Assembly (NCBI RefSeq): GCF_007421815.1
Contig: NZ_VLNT01000005.1
Location: 86,147 to 150,146 of the forward strand
DNA: 64,000 nt
Direction of reading: 5' to 3'
From: Aeromicrobium piscarium
GTDB taxonomy: Bacteria > Actinomycetota > Actinomycetes > Propionibacteriales > Nocardioidaceae
Positions 52,102-61,181 of this stretch are shown in pieces. Within the stretch, counting starts at the first letter, position 1; each line of letters starts with the position of its first letter. A program made the translations under genes and the position numbers. The notes under the pieces are model-generated. The model had not been told where the DNA came from. It searched no databases and worked only from the letters and a program-made list of their open reading frames with translations.

Positions 52102-52866
52102 TCAAACCTTCTGGATCTGAGCAAAGCTCAGCTCGACCGGTGTCTCGCGGCCGAAGATCTCGACGAGCGCCTTGACGCGCTGGGCGTCGAGGTTCATCTC
52201 GGTGATGGTCGCGTGCAGCGTCGCGAACGGACCGTCGACCACCATGACGGAGTCGCCGACCGCGAAATCGCTGAACTCGAGCTTGGGAGCCTTCGACTGC
52301 TGCGAGTCCGAGGTGTCTTCGGCGGCCGCCTCCGCGGCGACCTCGGCCTCCACGGCGGGGGCCAGCATCTGCTCGACCTCGGCCAGGCTCAGGGGAACGG
52401 GCTGGTGGGAGTTGCCCACGAAGCCCGTGACCGACGGGGTGTGGCGCACGACGCCCCACGACTCGTCGGTGAGATCCATGCGAACCAGCACGTAGCCGGG
52501 GAGCACGGTGCGCTTGACGAGCTTGCGCTGACCGTTCTTGATCTCGGCGACCTCCTCGGTCGGCACGACGATCTCGAAGATGTAGTCCTCGGCGTTGAGG
52601 GAGGTGATGCGGTTCTCCAGGTTCTGCTTGACCCGGTTCTCCATGCCCGAATAGGTGTGGATCACGTACCAGTCGCCGAACTGGCCGCGCAACCGCTCGC
52701 GGAACTCCTCCAGGGGGTCGGCCGCAGGCGCCTCCTCGGCGGTCACCTCGTCCGACGACTCCTCGGTGGTAGGAGTCGTGGTGGCCTCGTCGGCCTCCAC
52801 CGTCTCGGCCTCGGCCTCCTCGGTGGTGTCGACAGGGGTGTTCTCGTCAGGAAGTTCCTGGGTCAC
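52102..52866 (-). CDS. nusG: Transcription termination/antitermination protein NusG
   Basis: 254 residues from GTG 52866. An acidic disordered extension (about 50 residues) precedes the NGN domain ([31 protein letters not shown]) and a C-terminal KOW domain ([20 protein letters not shown]). Between them is an unusual Ala/Glu/Ser-rich linker of about 25 residues ([20 protein letters not shown]). NusG binds RNA polymerase and Rho or S10. It follows secE after 15 nt. Confidence 0.96.
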   Translation of the reverse strand: MTQELPDENTPVDTTEEAEAETVEADEATTTPTTEESSDEVTAEEAPAADPLEEFRERLRGQFGDWYVIHTYSGMENRVKQNLENRITSLNAEDYIFEIVVPTEEVAEIKNGQRKLVKRTVLPGYVLVRMDLTDESWGVVRHTPSVTGFVGNSHQPVPLSLAEVEQMLAPAVEAEVAAEAAAEDTSDSQQSKAPKLEFSDFAVGDSVMVVDGPFATLHATITEMNLDAQRVKALVEIFGRETPVELSFAQIQKV

Positions 52867-52881
52867 AGTGAATCGAAGTCC

Positions 52882-53103
52882 TTAGCCGAAAATCCAGAAG
52901 TTCAGCTGACCGAAGGCGTAGTCCAGGCCAGCGATGATGGCCATCATGATGAGCACGAAGGTCAAGACCACGAAGAAGTAGTTGACGACCTGCGGGCGCG
53001 TGGGCCAGACGACCTTGCGCAGCTCAGCGACGACCTGGCGGTAGAAGGTCAGCGGCGACGTACGCTTGGCGCGGGTGCCCGCCAGTTCGTGATGATCGCT
53101 CAC
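52882..53103 (-). CDS. secE: Preprotein translocase subunit SecE
   Basis: 73 residues from GTG 53103 (GGAGCGACC upstream). Short single-span form: amphipathic helix FYRQVVAELRKVVWPTRPQV and one transmembrane helix VVLTFVLIMMAIIAGLDYAF. It clamps the SecY channel. Located between tRNA-Trp and nusG, the classical order. Confidence 0.95.
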   Translation of the reverse strand: MSDHHELAGTRAKRTSPLTFYRQVVAELRKVVWPTRPQVVNYFFVVLTFVLIMMAIIAGLDYAFGQLNFWIFG

Positions 53104-53138
53104 GGTCGCTCCTTCATCGGTCGTTCGTCTGGTCCTTG

Positions 53139-53211
53139 CAGGGCACGAGGGACTTGAACCCCCAACCTTCGGTTTTGGAGACCGATGCTCTGCCAGTTGA
53201 GCTAGTGCCCT
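53139..53211 (-). tRNA. tRNA-Trp (CCA)
   Basis: A 73-nt cloverleaf: acceptor AGGGCAC paired with GTGCCCT, D-loop AGCTCAACTGGCAGAGC, anticodon loop CTCCAAA with CCA, and TTCAAGTCC in the T-loop. The 3' CCA is not encoded. It directly precedes secE, as in other actinobacteria. Confidence 0.95.
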
Positions 53212-53367
53212 TGGTGTGTCGCGCGGCGGACGACCTGCGCGCAGGCAGGACGAACACCGTGTGATCCACAGGTTTGTGCCAGTGTACGGGGTCGTGCCCC
53301 ACCGAGTCGAACCGGCTCCGCGCAGCGCATCGGGCAGCCGGCGAGGAACGTGCCAAGATTGTTCGTG

Positions 53368-54417
53368 ATGCGGCCTCCGATCTCCGACCTTCCCAAGGCA
53401 CACCTGCACCTGCACTTCACCGGTTCGATGCGTCATGCCACGTTGCTCGAGCTGGCCGAGCGCGACGGCGTGCGGCTGCCCTCCGCGCTCGTCGAGGAGT
53501 GGCCTCCGCAACTGACGGCCGCCGACGAGAAGGGCTGGTTCCGCTTCCAGCGCCTCTACGACACAGCCCGGTCGGTGCTGCGCACCGAGGACGATGTCCG
53601 CCGCCTGGTGCGGGAGGCTGCGGAGGACGATGCCGCCGACGGCTCGGTGTGGACCGAGATCCAGGTGGATCCGTCGGGCTATGCCGCTCGCTTCGGCGGG
53701 ATCACGGACTTCACCGAGCTGGTGCTCGACGCGGTGCGCGACGCCTCCGATCTCACGGGCATCGGCATGAGCGTCGTGATCGCCGCCAACCGGACCCGAC
53801 ACCCGCTCGATGCTCGGATCCTCGCCCGACTGGCGGCCCAGTACGCCGGCCGCGGGGTCCACGGCTTCGGGCTCTCCAATGACGAGCGCCGTGGCGACAC
53901 CGCGGCCTTCGGCCCGGCATTCGCGATCGCCGAACGGGCCGGACTCGATCTCGTGCCGCACGGCGGCGAGCTCCGCGGGCCGGCACACGTCCGCGAGTGC
54001 CTCACCCATCTACACCCCGACCGGCTCGGCCACGGGATCCGCTCGGCGGAGGATCCCCGGCTGCTCGAGGAGCTCGCCCAGCGCGAGGTGGCGCTGGAGG
54101 TGTGCCCGACCTCGAATGTCTCTCTGGGCGTCTATCAGACCCTCGACGAGATCCCGGTCCGCGATCTGATGGACGCCGGACTGCAGGTGGCGCTCGGAGC
54201 GGACGACCCGCTGCTGTTCGGCACACGTCTGGCCGGCCAGTACGCCGTGCTCCGGGCGGCCCAGGACTTCAGCGATACCGAGCTGGCGGAGCTGGCACGG
54301 ATGTCGCTGCGCTCGTCGCATGCTCCGGCCGAGCTTCGAGAGGTCGCCTTGGAGCGGATCGACGCGTGGCTCGCGGGCTCGGAGTCGCCGCCGCCACGTG
54401 ACAAGATGGCCCCATGA
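53368..54417 (+). CDS. Adenosine deaminase-family protein
   Basis: 349 residues from ATG 53368 (the frame opens at GTG 53350; no clear ribosome site for any start). Amidohydrolase fold with zinc ligands in PKAHLHLHFTGSM, the catalytic HGGE, and LGHG and ADDP near the C-terminus. The usual LNTDDP is ADDPLLF here and EVCPTSNVSLGVY is conserved. It should deaminate adenosine or a related purine or adenine; the residue set does not decide. Its stop overlaps a mini-ORF that leads into the DUF4190 gene. Confidence 0.88.
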   Translation: MRPPISDLPKAHLHLHFTGSMRHATLLELAERDGVRLPSALVEEWPPQLTAADEKGWFRFQRLYDTARSVLRTEDDVRRLVREAAEDDAADGSVWTEIQVDPSGYAARFGGITDFTELVLDAVRDASDLTGIGMSVVIAANRTRHPLDARILARLAAQYAGRGVHGFGLSNDERRGDTAAFGPAFAIAERAGLDLVPHGGELRGPAHVRECLTHLHPDRLGHGIRSAEDPRLLEELAQREVALEVCPTSNVSLGVYQTLDEIPVRDLMDAGLQVALGADDPLLFGTRLAGQYAVLRAAQDFSDTELAELARMSLRSSHAPAELREVALERIDAWLAGSESPPPRDKMAP

Positions 54418-54449
54418 GCGAGCGAGTCATCGACGAGGTGTCGGCATGA
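54414..54449 (+). CDS. 11-residue coupling ORF between adenosine deaminase and DUF4190 gene
   Basis: ATG 54414 overlaps the deaminase stop as ATGA; the frame reads MSERVIDEVSA and its TGA (54447-54449) overlaps the next ATG (54446) as ATGA. It links the two genes without any gap. The start MSER matches the leader ORF at 3771-3857 and the MarR N-terminus. Confidence 0.4.
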   Translation: MSERVIDEVSA

Positions 54450-55111
54450 GCGACCAGAATCCGCCACAGGGCTGGGGTCAGGGCGAGCCGGACCCCTTCG
54501 AAGAGCCCGGCCAGTCCCGGCCGGGCGGCGACGCGCCCGGACCCGTGGGCCCGCCTCCGCAGGGCTGGGGAGAAGCTGGCCCGCAGCAAGGCCACCCCGG
54601 TCAGGGCCAGCCCGACTACCCGGGCTACGGACAGACTCACCAGGGCCAGCCGGGCAACCCGGGCTACGGACAGCCTCAGCAGCCCGGTTATGGGCAGTCC
54701 CAGCAGCCTGGCTACCAGCCCTACGGTCAGGGCGCCTCGCCCTACCCGCAGCCTTATCCCCAGCAGCCGTGGCCGCAGCAGCCCAAGCATCCACAGGCCA
54801 CCACCTCGCTGGTGCTCGGCATCGTCGGGCTCGTCGGCACCTTCATCTGCTTCCTGCCCGCATTCCTGTCCCCCTTCGCCTGGTGGCTCGGCGGTAAGGC
54901 CGTCAAGGAGATCGACGCCGCACCGCAGCAATACTCCGGACGCTCCGAGGCCAGCGCGGGCAGGATTCTCGGCATCATCGGCACCGTGCTGCTCGTGCTC
55001 GGAATCCTCGCCTTCGGCTTCTTCGTGGTCCTCGGTATCGCTGGAGCCTTCGACTCCTCCTACGATCCCTATGACGACATCAGCACCTACATCTCCGGAG
55101 GCCTTCGATGA
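54446..55111 (+). CDS. DUF4190-domain membrane protein with PGYGQ-type repeats
   Basis: 221 residues. A long Gln/Pro/Gly/Tyr-rich, disordered cytoplasmic N-terminus (about residues 1-115, repeats like QPGYGQ) precedes a DUF4190 domain with two membrane helices (LVLGIVGLVGTFICFLPAFL; GRILGIIGTVLLVLGILAFG) and a GGKAVKEID loop. The family is common in actinobacteria and of unknown function. Overlaps the next DUF4190 gene as ATGA. Confidence 0.82.
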   Translation: MSDQNPPQGWGQGEPDPFEEPGQSRPGGDAPGPVGPPPQGWGEAGPQQGHPGQGQPDYPGYGQTHQGQPGNPGYGQPQQPGYGQSQQPGYQPYGQGASPYPQPYPQQPWPQQPKHPQATTSLVLGIVGLVGTFICFLPAFLSPFAWWLGGKAVKEIDAAPQQYSGRSEASAGRILGIIGTVLLVLGILAFGFFVVLGIAGAFDSSYDPYDDISTYISGGLR

Positions 55112-55437
55112 GCTCGTACCCCACTGCCCCGCAGGGAAACGGCGACTGGCGGCCTCCGGAGAAGCACCCGCAGTCGACCCTGGCCCTGGTGCTGGGCATC
55201 CTGGGCCTCGTGATCTGCAGCATCCTCGGGCCGTTCGCCTGGTACATCGGCGGCAAGGCGGTCAGCGAGATCGACGCCTCCGGCGGTCGCTATGAGGGGC
55301 GTTCGGAGGCGAATGCCGGCAAGATCCTCGGCATCATCGGCACCGTGCTGCTCGGACTGGGCGTGTTGATGATCATCGCCGTCGTCTTCTTCGGCTTCCT
55401 GGGCGTGATGGCGAGCTCCAGCAGCTCGACCTACTGA
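55108..55437 (+). CDS. DUF4190-domain membrane protein, short
   Basis: 109 residues: short N-terminus, then the same two-helix DUF4190 domain (ALVLGILGLVICSILGPFAW; KILGIIGTVLLGLGVLMIIA) with GGKAVSEID between. It is a paralogue of the upstream gene without the repeat region and is translationally coupled to it. Confidence 0.82.
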   Translation: MSSYPTAPQGNGDWRPPEKHPQSTLALVLGILGLVICSILGPFAWYIGGKAVSEIDASGGRYEGRSEANAGKILGIIGTVLLGLGVLMIIAVVFFGFLGVMASSSSSTY

Positions 55438-55453
55438 GCGGCGTCGCCCGCGA

Positions 55454-56473
55454 TCAGAGCGAGATGCCGACGAGCACCGGCTCGTTGGCGAGGCGTACTC
55501 CGAAACGCTGCTCGACGCCGTCGCGCACCTCGCGGGCCAGATCGATCAGCTGACGGGTCGATCCTCCCCCTCGATGTGTGAGGGCGAGCGCGTGCTTCGA
55601 CGACAGGCGGACGGGGCCGTCGCCATAGCCCTTGGCGAATCCGGCATGGTCGATCAGCCAGGCCGCGCTCGTCTTGATGCGCCCGTCAGCCTGCTCGAAA
55701 CGAGGCGCTTCCCGGGGTAGCAGTAGGGCCTGATCGGGGGTGAGGAACGGGTTGGTGAAGAAGGACCCGGCGCTCCAGGTGTCGTGATCGCCGTCGTCCA
55801 GCACCATGCCCTTACCCCGACGCAGCGCCAGCACGGCCTGGCGGATGTCAGTCGCCGGGGCCCGCTCGCCGAGCTCGACGCCGAGCGTGCGCGCCAGTTC
55901 GGCGTAGCGGACCGGAGCGCCGAGGTTCCCGAGCCGGAACTGGAAGGTCACCTCCAGCACCACATAGCGCTGCGGCTGCTCCTTGAAGCGGCTCGTCCGG
56001 TAGCCGAAGCCGCAGTCAGCGTGGGCGATCGCGCGGATCGCGCGCTCGTAGCGGTCGTAGACCCGGACGGACACGATGGTGTCGGCGACCTCCTGACCGT
56101 AGGCGCCGACATTCTGGATCGGCGTCGCTCCGACCGAGCCCGGGATCCCCGACAGTGCCTCGACACCCACCCATTCCTCCGCCACAGCGCGGGCGACGAG
56201 GTCGTCCCAGGTCTCCCCCGCGGCGACCGTGACCATCGCACCGCTGCAGGCATCGGACTCGACATGGACACCCCGGGTACGCACGAGCACGACGGTGCCG
56301 TCGAATCCGTCGTCGGCCACCACGAGATTGCTGCCGCCCCCGACGAGGAGCAGCGGATCGGCGGCCTCGTCGGCCACGGCGACGGCCTCCCGGAGGGTCA
56401 GCTCGTCCGCCGCCTCGATCACCGTGCGCGCCGGGCCTCCCAGCCGCAGCGTCGTCACCTCAGCAAGCTCCAC
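55454..56473 (-). CDS. murB: UDP-N-acetylenolpyruvoylglucosamine reductase
   Basis: 339 residues from GTG 56473. FAD-binding PCMH domain (LLLVGGGSNLVV; GIPGSVGATPIQNVGAYGQE), catalytic GYRTSRFK and the proton-donor serine in SAGSFFTNP, with the C-terminal glutamate in NEPVLVG: a type I MurB. It reduces the enolpyruvyl group to make UDP-MurNAc for peptidoglycan. No Shine-Dalgarno is seen; a TAGCGT box ends 7 nt before the start, suggesting leaderless mRNA. It is convergent with the DUF4190 pair. Confidence 0.94.
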   Translation of the reverse strand: MELAEVTTLRLGGPARTVIEAADELTLREAVAVADEAADPLLLVGGGSNLVVADDGFDGTVVLVRTRGVHVESDACSGAMVTVAAGETWDDLVARAVAEEWVGVEALSGIPGSVGATPIQNVGAYGQEVADTIVSVRVYDRYERAIRAIAHADCGFGYRTSRFKEQPQRYVVLEVTFQFRLGNLGAPVRYAELARTLGVELGERAPATDIRQAVLALRRGKGMVLDDGDHDTWSAGSFFTNPFLTPDQALLLPREAPRFEQADGRIKTSAAWLIDHAGFAKGYGDGPVRLSSKHALALTHRGGGSTRQLIDLAREVRDGVEQRFGVRLANEPVLVGISL

Positions 56474-56606
56474 CCGCGCGACGCTAGCAGGGTGAGGGTA
56501 GGGCCAGGTACAACCCTCGGGTTTCGGCCAGTTATGGCCCCCTTCACTACGACGAAACGGGCCACGATTGGCCACTTCTGCGCTGGGCCCGACTCAGCGG
56601 AAACGC

Positions 56607-56639
56607 CGACGACCCCCGGCCGAGGGCCGGGGGTCGTCG
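56607..56639. terminator. Terminator of the tRNA-Thr / tRNA-Met / rpmG unit
   Basis: A perfect 15-bp stem (arm CGACGACCCCCGGCC) with a GAG loop, 13 nt past the rpmG stop. Confidence 0.88.
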
Positions 56640-56652
56640 AGGAAAGCCGATG

Positions 56653-56823
56653 TCAGCGCGTCTCGCGGTGATCGCGGTGCGTGCCGCAGCGCGGGCAGAA
56701 CTTCTTCATCTCGAGACGATCGGGATCGTTTCGACGGTTCTTCTTCGTGATGTAGTTGCGTTCCTTGCACTCGGTGCACGCCAAGGTGATCTTGGGACGA
56801 ACGTCGGAGCTCTTGCTGGCCAC
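56653..56823 (-). CDS. rpmG: 50S ribosomal protein L33
   Basis: 56 residues from GTG 56823: [20 protein letters not shown], then [20 protein letters not shown] and CPRCGTH. Four cysteines (CTEC, CPRC) make this the zinc-binding form. It is the last gene of a unit with two tRNAs. Confidence 0.95.
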   Translation of the reverse strand: MASKSSDVRPKITLACTECKERNYITKKNRRNDPDRLEMKKFCPRCGTHRDHRETR

Positions 56824-56872
56824 GGTGTGCCTCTTCTTGGATCGGGGTGCTTGCTGCGGATATGAAGTTCAG

Positions 56873-56949
56873 TGGTAGCGGGGGCGGGACTCGAACCCGC
56901 GACACCACGATTATGAGCCGTGTGCTCTAACCACCTGAGCTACCCCGCC
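56873..56949 (-). tRNA. tRNA-Met (CAT)
   Basis: A 77-nt gene including an encoded CCA. Acceptor GGCGGGG, D-arm AGCTCAGGTGGTTAGAGC, anticodon loop with CAT in GGCTCATAATC, T-arm GGGTTCGAGTCCC. The first pair is present, so elongator rather than initiator. It lies just upstream of rpmG. Confidence 0.94.
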
Positions 56950-56994
56950 ACGGGGACGGAAATCCGCCACCGTTCGACACGGTCGCCCGTGCCT

Positions 56995-57070
56995 TGGAGC
57001 CCCTTTACGGAATCGAACCGTAGACCTTTTCCTTACCATGGAAACGCTCTGCCGACTGAGCTAAAGGGGC
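56995..57070 (-). tRNA. tRNA-Thr (GGT)
   Basis: 76 nt including an encoded CCA. Acceptor GCCCCTT/AAGGGGC, D-arm AGCTCAGTCGGCAGAGC, anticodon loop ATGGTAA with GGT, T-loop TTCGATTCC. It is 45 nt upstream of tRNA-Met, probably cotranscribed. Confidence 0.94.
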
Positions 57071-57156
57071 GGGCCGAGGATTAACACTACAGGATGCCCC
57101 CACACCACCCAAACCGGGGTCCCCTTGGGGTCGGCAGGTGGTCGAAAAGCCTCGAA

Positions 57157-58179
57157 TCACAGGGCTGCGCGGGCCATCCTCGAGGGCCAGGCGGGCCCCT
57201 CGTAGGCGAAGGCCGTGTAGGCCTGGACAAGGTCGGCGCCGGCGGCGATCCGAGCGCGAACGTCGTCCGGGGTGCTCACCCCGCCGACGGCGATGAGCGC
57301 GAGCCGATCGCCGACCCGAGCGCGCAGCCGCGTGAGCATCTCGGTCGCCCGGTCGGCCAGGATCGGCCCGGACAGGCCCCCTGCGCCGATCCGGTCGATC
57401 TCGGCGCGCGAGGTCCGCAGACTCTGCGGGCGCGCCACCGTCGTGTTGGCGGCGGTGATGCCGTCCAATTCCAGCTCCAGGGCGAGGTCGGCGACCGCAT
57501 CGACATCGTCGTCGGCAAGATCCGGGGCGATCTTGACCACGAGGGGCACTCCTCCGCCGATCCGATCGGCGATCTCGTGGACCGCCGTCAGGATCGGCCG
57601 CAAGGCGTCCACGGACTGCAGGTCGCGCAGGCCCGGTGTGTTGGGCGACGACACGTTCACGACCAGATAGTCCGCGAACGGGGCGAGGAGCCTCGCGCTC
57701 TCCGCGTAGTCGTCGACCGCGCGCTCGGCCGGGACGACCTTGGTCTTGCCGATGTTGACGCCGATCACCGCTCGGCGCCCGGCCTGCGTGCCGCGCAGAC
57801 GATGAAGGCGCGACGCCACCTCCGCGGCGCCGTCGTTGTTGAAACCCATCCGGTTGACGATCGCGCGATCGTCGACCAGCCGGAAGAGCCGCGGCCGCTC
57901 GTTGCCCGGCTGCGGCCGCGCGGTCACCGTGCCGATCTCCACGTGCCCGAACCCGAGATTGAGCAATGGCACAACACCGCGCGCATCCTTGTCGAATCCG
58001 GCAGCGAGACCGAAACGATGCGGGAAGCACACCCCCATCACCTCGACCGGACGCTCGGGCACACGGAAGGCGAGCGGCGTGAAGGGGCGGCCGGCACGGA
58101 TCGCTCGGAAGGCGCGGTGGTGCGCGTTCTCGGGATCCATGCGGCGGAAGACCGTGTCGAAGAAGGCGCCGTAGACCAC
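57157..58179 (-). CDS. pyrD: Dihydroorotate dehydrogenase (quinone), class 2
   Basis: 340 residues from GTG 58179. The N-terminal helical membrane-associated part ([20 protein letters not shown]) marks class 2. FMN-barrel motifs: [19 protein letters not shown], the catalytic serine in [11 protein letters not shown], and LIAVGGV near the C-terminus. It oxidises dihydroorotate to orotate with quinone. A TACGCT box ends 6 nt before the start and no ribosome site is seen (leaderless). Confidence 0.94.
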   Translation of the reverse strand: MVYGAFFDTVFRRMDPENAHHRAFRAIRAGRPFTPLAFRVPERPVEVMGVCFPHRFGLAAGFDKDARGVVPLLNLGFGHVEIGTVTARPQPGNERPRLFRLVDDRAIVNRMGFNNDGAAEVASRLHRLRGTQAGRRAVIGVNIGKTKVVPAERAVDDYAESARLLAPFADYLVVNVSSPNTPGLRDLQSVDALRPILTAVHEIADRIGGGVPLVVKIAPDLADDDVDAVADLALELELDGITAANTTVARPQSLRTSRAEIDRIGAGGLSGPILADRATEMLTRLRARVGDRLALIAVGGVSTPDDVRARIAAGADLVQAYTAFAYEGPAWPSRMARAAL

Positions 58180-58238
58180 GGGGCCAGCGTAGGGCCCGCC
58201 GCGCAGCGTCACCGACGCGGCTCGGTCACACTGGGGAG

Positions 58239-59363
58239 GTGATCGACGCCTGGACCTGGCCCGCTTACATCGCGATACTCCTCGGACTCTCCGCCTTCGT
58301 CGTGCTCTTCGTGCCGATTCTCGTCATCGAGTCGCGCCGTTGGGGACAGATCCGTCTCGCCCGCCTCATCGCTGCCGCGCTGATCGCCGTCTACGGAGTC
58401 GCGCTGATCGCCTATACGCTGCTGCCGTTTCCCGATGCCGACTGGTGTGCCACCAACCCCGTCCCCGGACGCAATCTCACGCCCTTCGCCTTCGTCGACG
58501 ACATCCGAACGCAGACGGCCGGCGAGTCGTGGCGGGCGACTCTGACCAGCTTCGCCTTCCTGCAGGTCGCGTTCAACGTGCTGCTGTTCGCGCCGTGGGG
58601 TGCGTTCCTGCGCAGGTTCTACGGCCGCGGTGTCCTACTCTCCACGGCATCCGGACTCGTGGTCTCAGCGCTCATCGAGAGCATCCAGGGAACGGGGGCG
58701 TTCGGCGCCTTCGGCTGCGCCTACCGGGTGGCGGATGTCGACGATGTCATCACCAACACCGCCGGCGCGTTCGTCGGTGCTCTCATCGCTCCCCTCGTGC
58801 TGTTCTGGCTCCCCGACCCTCGGCGGGCCGGTGCGAGCCGAGGCCTGCCCCGTCCCGTCACTCGGCGACGCCGTCTCGCGGGCATGCTGATCGACCTCGG
58901 CCTCTTCACCTTGGTGCCCATCGCGCTCACCGTCGCCCACCGGGCAGTGGTGGTCTATCTGCTGGGCGAGCCGATCCCAGGGGACGACGGCTGGACGGGA
59001 CCGTTCCTGTGGACCGCGCTCTGGCTGGCGCTTGGGATCTATCTGCCGTCGGCCATCGGTTCAGGTGCCTCGCTCGGCCAGCGGGCCGTCTGGCTCGAGC
59101 CGACCTGGCAGGGACGACGTCACCGATGCGGCCGGATGCTGGTGGGCTTCGGCACCTACGCGACCCTCTCCGCGCTCGCGATGGCGCCACCCTTCGTCGG
59201 GTCCGCTCAAGGGGACGTGCTCAATGCCGCATCGCTGCTGGTGGCCGTGGTGTGGCTCGGCTGGATGCTCTTCGACCGCACGGCTCGTGGTGCCTCGTTC
59301 CGGCTCACCGGCGCCACCGTGGCCGACGCCCGGGGCTCCGCTCCGGTGACGTCCAGCACGTGA
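58239..59363 (+). CDS. VanZ-RDD fusion membrane protein
   Basis: 374 residues from GTG 58239. The N-terminal half (about 10-195) is a VanZ-like domain: several membrane helices, [37 protein letters not shown] and [15 protein letters not shown]. The C-terminal half (about 205-350) is an RDD domain: [20 protein letters not shown] and [11 protein letters not shown]. VanZ proteins protect against glycopeptides in some strains; RDD domains are linked to ion or drug tolerance. The combined function is unknown. It diverges from pyrD with about 59 nt between. Confidence 0.82.
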   Translation: MIDAWTWPAYIAILLGLSAFVVLFVPILVIESRRWGQIRLARLIAAALIAVYGVALIAYTLLPFPDADWCATNPVPGRNLTPFAFVDDIRTQTAGESWRATLTSFAFLQVAFNVLLFAPWGAFLRRFYGRGVLLSTASGLVVSALIESIQGTGAFGAFGCAYRVADVDDVITNTAGAFVGALIAPLVLFWLPDPRRAGASRGLPRPVTRRRRLAGMLIDLGLFTLVPIALTVAHRAVVVYLLGEPIPGDDGWTGPFLWTALWLALGIYLPSAIGSGASLGQRAVWLEPTWQGRRHRCGRMLVGFGTYATLSALAMAPPFVGSAQGDVLNAASLLVAVVWLGWMLFDRTARGASFRLTGATVADARGSAPVTSST

Positions 59364-59406
59364 AACGACTGCCGTCGCGGGTCGTCCGAGGAGTACGGTG
59401 CGGCAC

Positions 59407-60243
59407 ATGACCGAGCCCACCTTGCCCCTCGTCGACGCCGCCTGGCTGGCCGAGCACCTCGACGATCCCCGCCTTCGCGTCGTCGATGCCACCGTGCACC
59501 TCTCCTTCGATGAGAACGGCGCTCACATCGCTTCCGCGGAGGAGACCTACCGAGCCGAGCACATCCCCGGTGCCGTCTTCATCGACCAGGACGCCGAGCT
59601 CAGCCGCGACGACACCCCCATCCGCTTCACGCCCGTGGACTCCGATCGCTTCGTCGAGGTCCTCGGCGAAGCGGGGATCGGCGATGACGACACCGTCGTG
59701 GTGTACGACCACGCCAACGGGATCTGGGCGACTCGCCTCTGGTGGCACCTGGGATACGAGGGCTTCGACCGGGTGAAGGTGCTCGACGGAGGCCTCGCAG
59801 CGTGGAAGGCCGCCGGGCAGCCGACCGGGTCCGAGGAGGTCCAGCCGACTCCGGCTACCTTCACCGCGCGCCGGCGCCCGGAACGCATCGCCTCGACTGC
59901 CGACGTCGAGGCGGCCATCGACGACGACGGCGTGCTGCTGGTCAACGCGCTCGCTCCCGAAGACTTCGCCCGCGGGCACATCCCCGGCAGCGTCAACGTG
60001 CCCTTCCCGAGCCTCGTCCGTGAGAACGGCACCTTGAAGGATGCCGGCGCGCTGCGCGAGATCTTCGCGGCAGCGGGCGCCCTCGATCCCACCGTGCGCC
60101 CCGTGACTTACTGCGGCGGAGGCATCGCGGCGACCGCGGCGGCCTTCGCGCTGCTCGCTGCCGGGCGCGACGATGTCGCGATCTACGACGGCTCGATGAC
60201 CGAGTGGACCGCGGACCCGTCCCGCCCCCTCGAAGCCTCCTGA
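59407..60243 (+). CDS. Thiosulfate/3-mercaptopyruvate sulfurtransferase (rhodanese)
   Basis: 278 residues from ATG 59407, with a TACGGT box ending 7 nt before it. Two rhodanese domains: the N-terminal with VDATVHLSFDENGAH and YDHANGIWATRLWW, the C-terminal with HIPGSVNVPF and the catalytic loop YCGGGIAAT holding the active cysteine. The CGGGIA loop differs from the CGSGVT of mercaptopyruvate sulfurtransferases, so the donor is uncertain. It moves sulfane sulfur to cyanide or another acceptor. Confidence 0.88.
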   Translation: MTEPTLPLVDAAWLAEHLDDPRLRVVDATVHLSFDENGAHIASAEETYRAEHIPGAVFIDQDAELSRDDTPIRFTPVDSDRFVEVLGEAGIGDDDTVVVYDHANGIWATRLWWHLGYEGFDRVKVLDGGLAAWKAAGQPTGSEEVQPTPATFTARRRPERIASTADVEAAIDDDGVLLVNALAPEDFARGHIPGSVNVPFPSLVRENGTLKDAGALREIFAAAGALDPTVRPVTYCGGGIAATAAAFALLAAGRDDVAIYDGSMTEWTADPSRPLEAS

Positions 60244-60254
60244 CCTCCCCATCA

Positions 60255-60307
60255 GGGCGGTGAGTAGGCGTCCAATTCTCGGGTCGGGCGGTGAGTAGGC
60301 GTCCATC
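60255..60307. repeat. Tandem pair of repeat units, family E
   Basis: GGGCGGTGAGTAGGCGTCCA occurs at 60255 and again at 60286, a 31-nt period, 11 nt past the sulfurtransferase stop. The GCGGTGAG head is the same as in family B; the body differs. Confidence 0.75.
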
Positions 60308-60354
60308 CGTCGATCAGAACGGACCTCCTCACCGCTCCGCTAGCCTGGATCTCC

Positions 60355-61002
60355 ATGAGCGAGGTGACCGCACCCCTGCACGAGACCGTCCTTCCGCACC
60401 ACGGCGACCTCGTCTGGTACGTCAGCTACGGGTCGAATCTCGCAGCCGAACGGCTGCAGCTCTACCTCGAGGGCGGCACGCCGCCCGGCGGCGCCCGGCG
60501 CAATCCCGGTGCCCGCGACCCTCACCCGCCGCTCGCCTCGGTCGGCGTCGAGCTGCCCGGCGCGCTGTACTTCGCCGGAGAATCGCCCCAGTGGGGAGGC
60601 GGAGTCGCGTTCTACGACCATCTCACCCCGGGGCCGACGGCGGCGCGCGCCTACCTGGTGACCGCCGCCCAGTTCGTGGACATCGCGGCCCAGGAGATGC
60701 ACCGGGTACCGCGCGAAGGAGACCCCCTCGAGCGCGTGATCGTCGACGGGCTCGGCGGCCAGGGCGCACGGCATGAGGTCGGCCCGGGCCACTACGAGAC
60801 GCTCATCGAGGTCGGACGACGCGACGGCCTGCCGATGCTGACCTTCACCGCACCCCACGGACGCGACGCCGTAGGGCACGCCGCCCCGTCGCCGGCGTAT
60901 CTGGCGATGCTCGCCAATGGGCTCGGGGAGTCCCACGGGTGGGACGAGGACCGCACCGCCGCCTACTTCTCACAGGTGCTGCCAGACCTCGAAGACGCCT
61001 GA
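60355..61002 (+). CDS. Gamma-glutamylcyclotransferase-fold protein
   Basis: 215 residues. The N-terminal WYVSYGSNLAAERLQLYLEG carries the YGSNL motif that binds the substrate gamma-glutamyl group in GGCT-like proteins, and GALYFAGESPQWGGGVAFYD follows. The catalytic glutamate is not certain. A TAGCCT box ends 8 nt before the ATG (leaderless). Function in the cell unknown; some homologues carry misleading histone-deacetylase names. Confidence 0.68.
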   Translation: MSEVTAPLHETVLPHHGDLVWYVSYGSNLAAERLQLYLEGGTPPGGARRNPGARDPHPPLASVGVELPGALYFAGESPQWGGGVAFYDHLTPGPTAARAYLVTAAQFVDIAAQEMHRVPREGDPLERVIVDGLGGQGARHEVGPGHYETLIEVGRRDGLPMLTFTAPHGRDAVGHAAPSPAYLAMLANGLGESHGWDEDRTAAYFSQVLPDLEDA

Positions 61003-61143
61003 GAATGAGATAGACACAGAATGTCGGTACCGACCGTCACCATCACGATATGGACGTATCGACAGCCATCCACGACCCGCCTATAGGTGATGCTCCCCCG
61101 GCGTCCGACGCGGGCGCCCAGAGCCCACGACGCTTGCACGGAA

Positions 61144-61173
61144 TATTGACTCTCATATTGCCAATTGTCAATA
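61144..61173. promoter_or_regulatory. AT-rich promoter/operator of the HTH gene
   Basis: TATTGAC (61144) and its inverse GTCAATA (61167) flank a 16-nt AT-rich centre. The same segment supplies a promoter: TTGACT (61146) spaced 18 nt from AATACT (61170), 6 nt before the HTH ATG. Overlap of promoter and inverted repeat fits autoregulation by the HTH protein. Confidence 0.65.
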
Positions 61174-61181
61174 CTAGTGCC

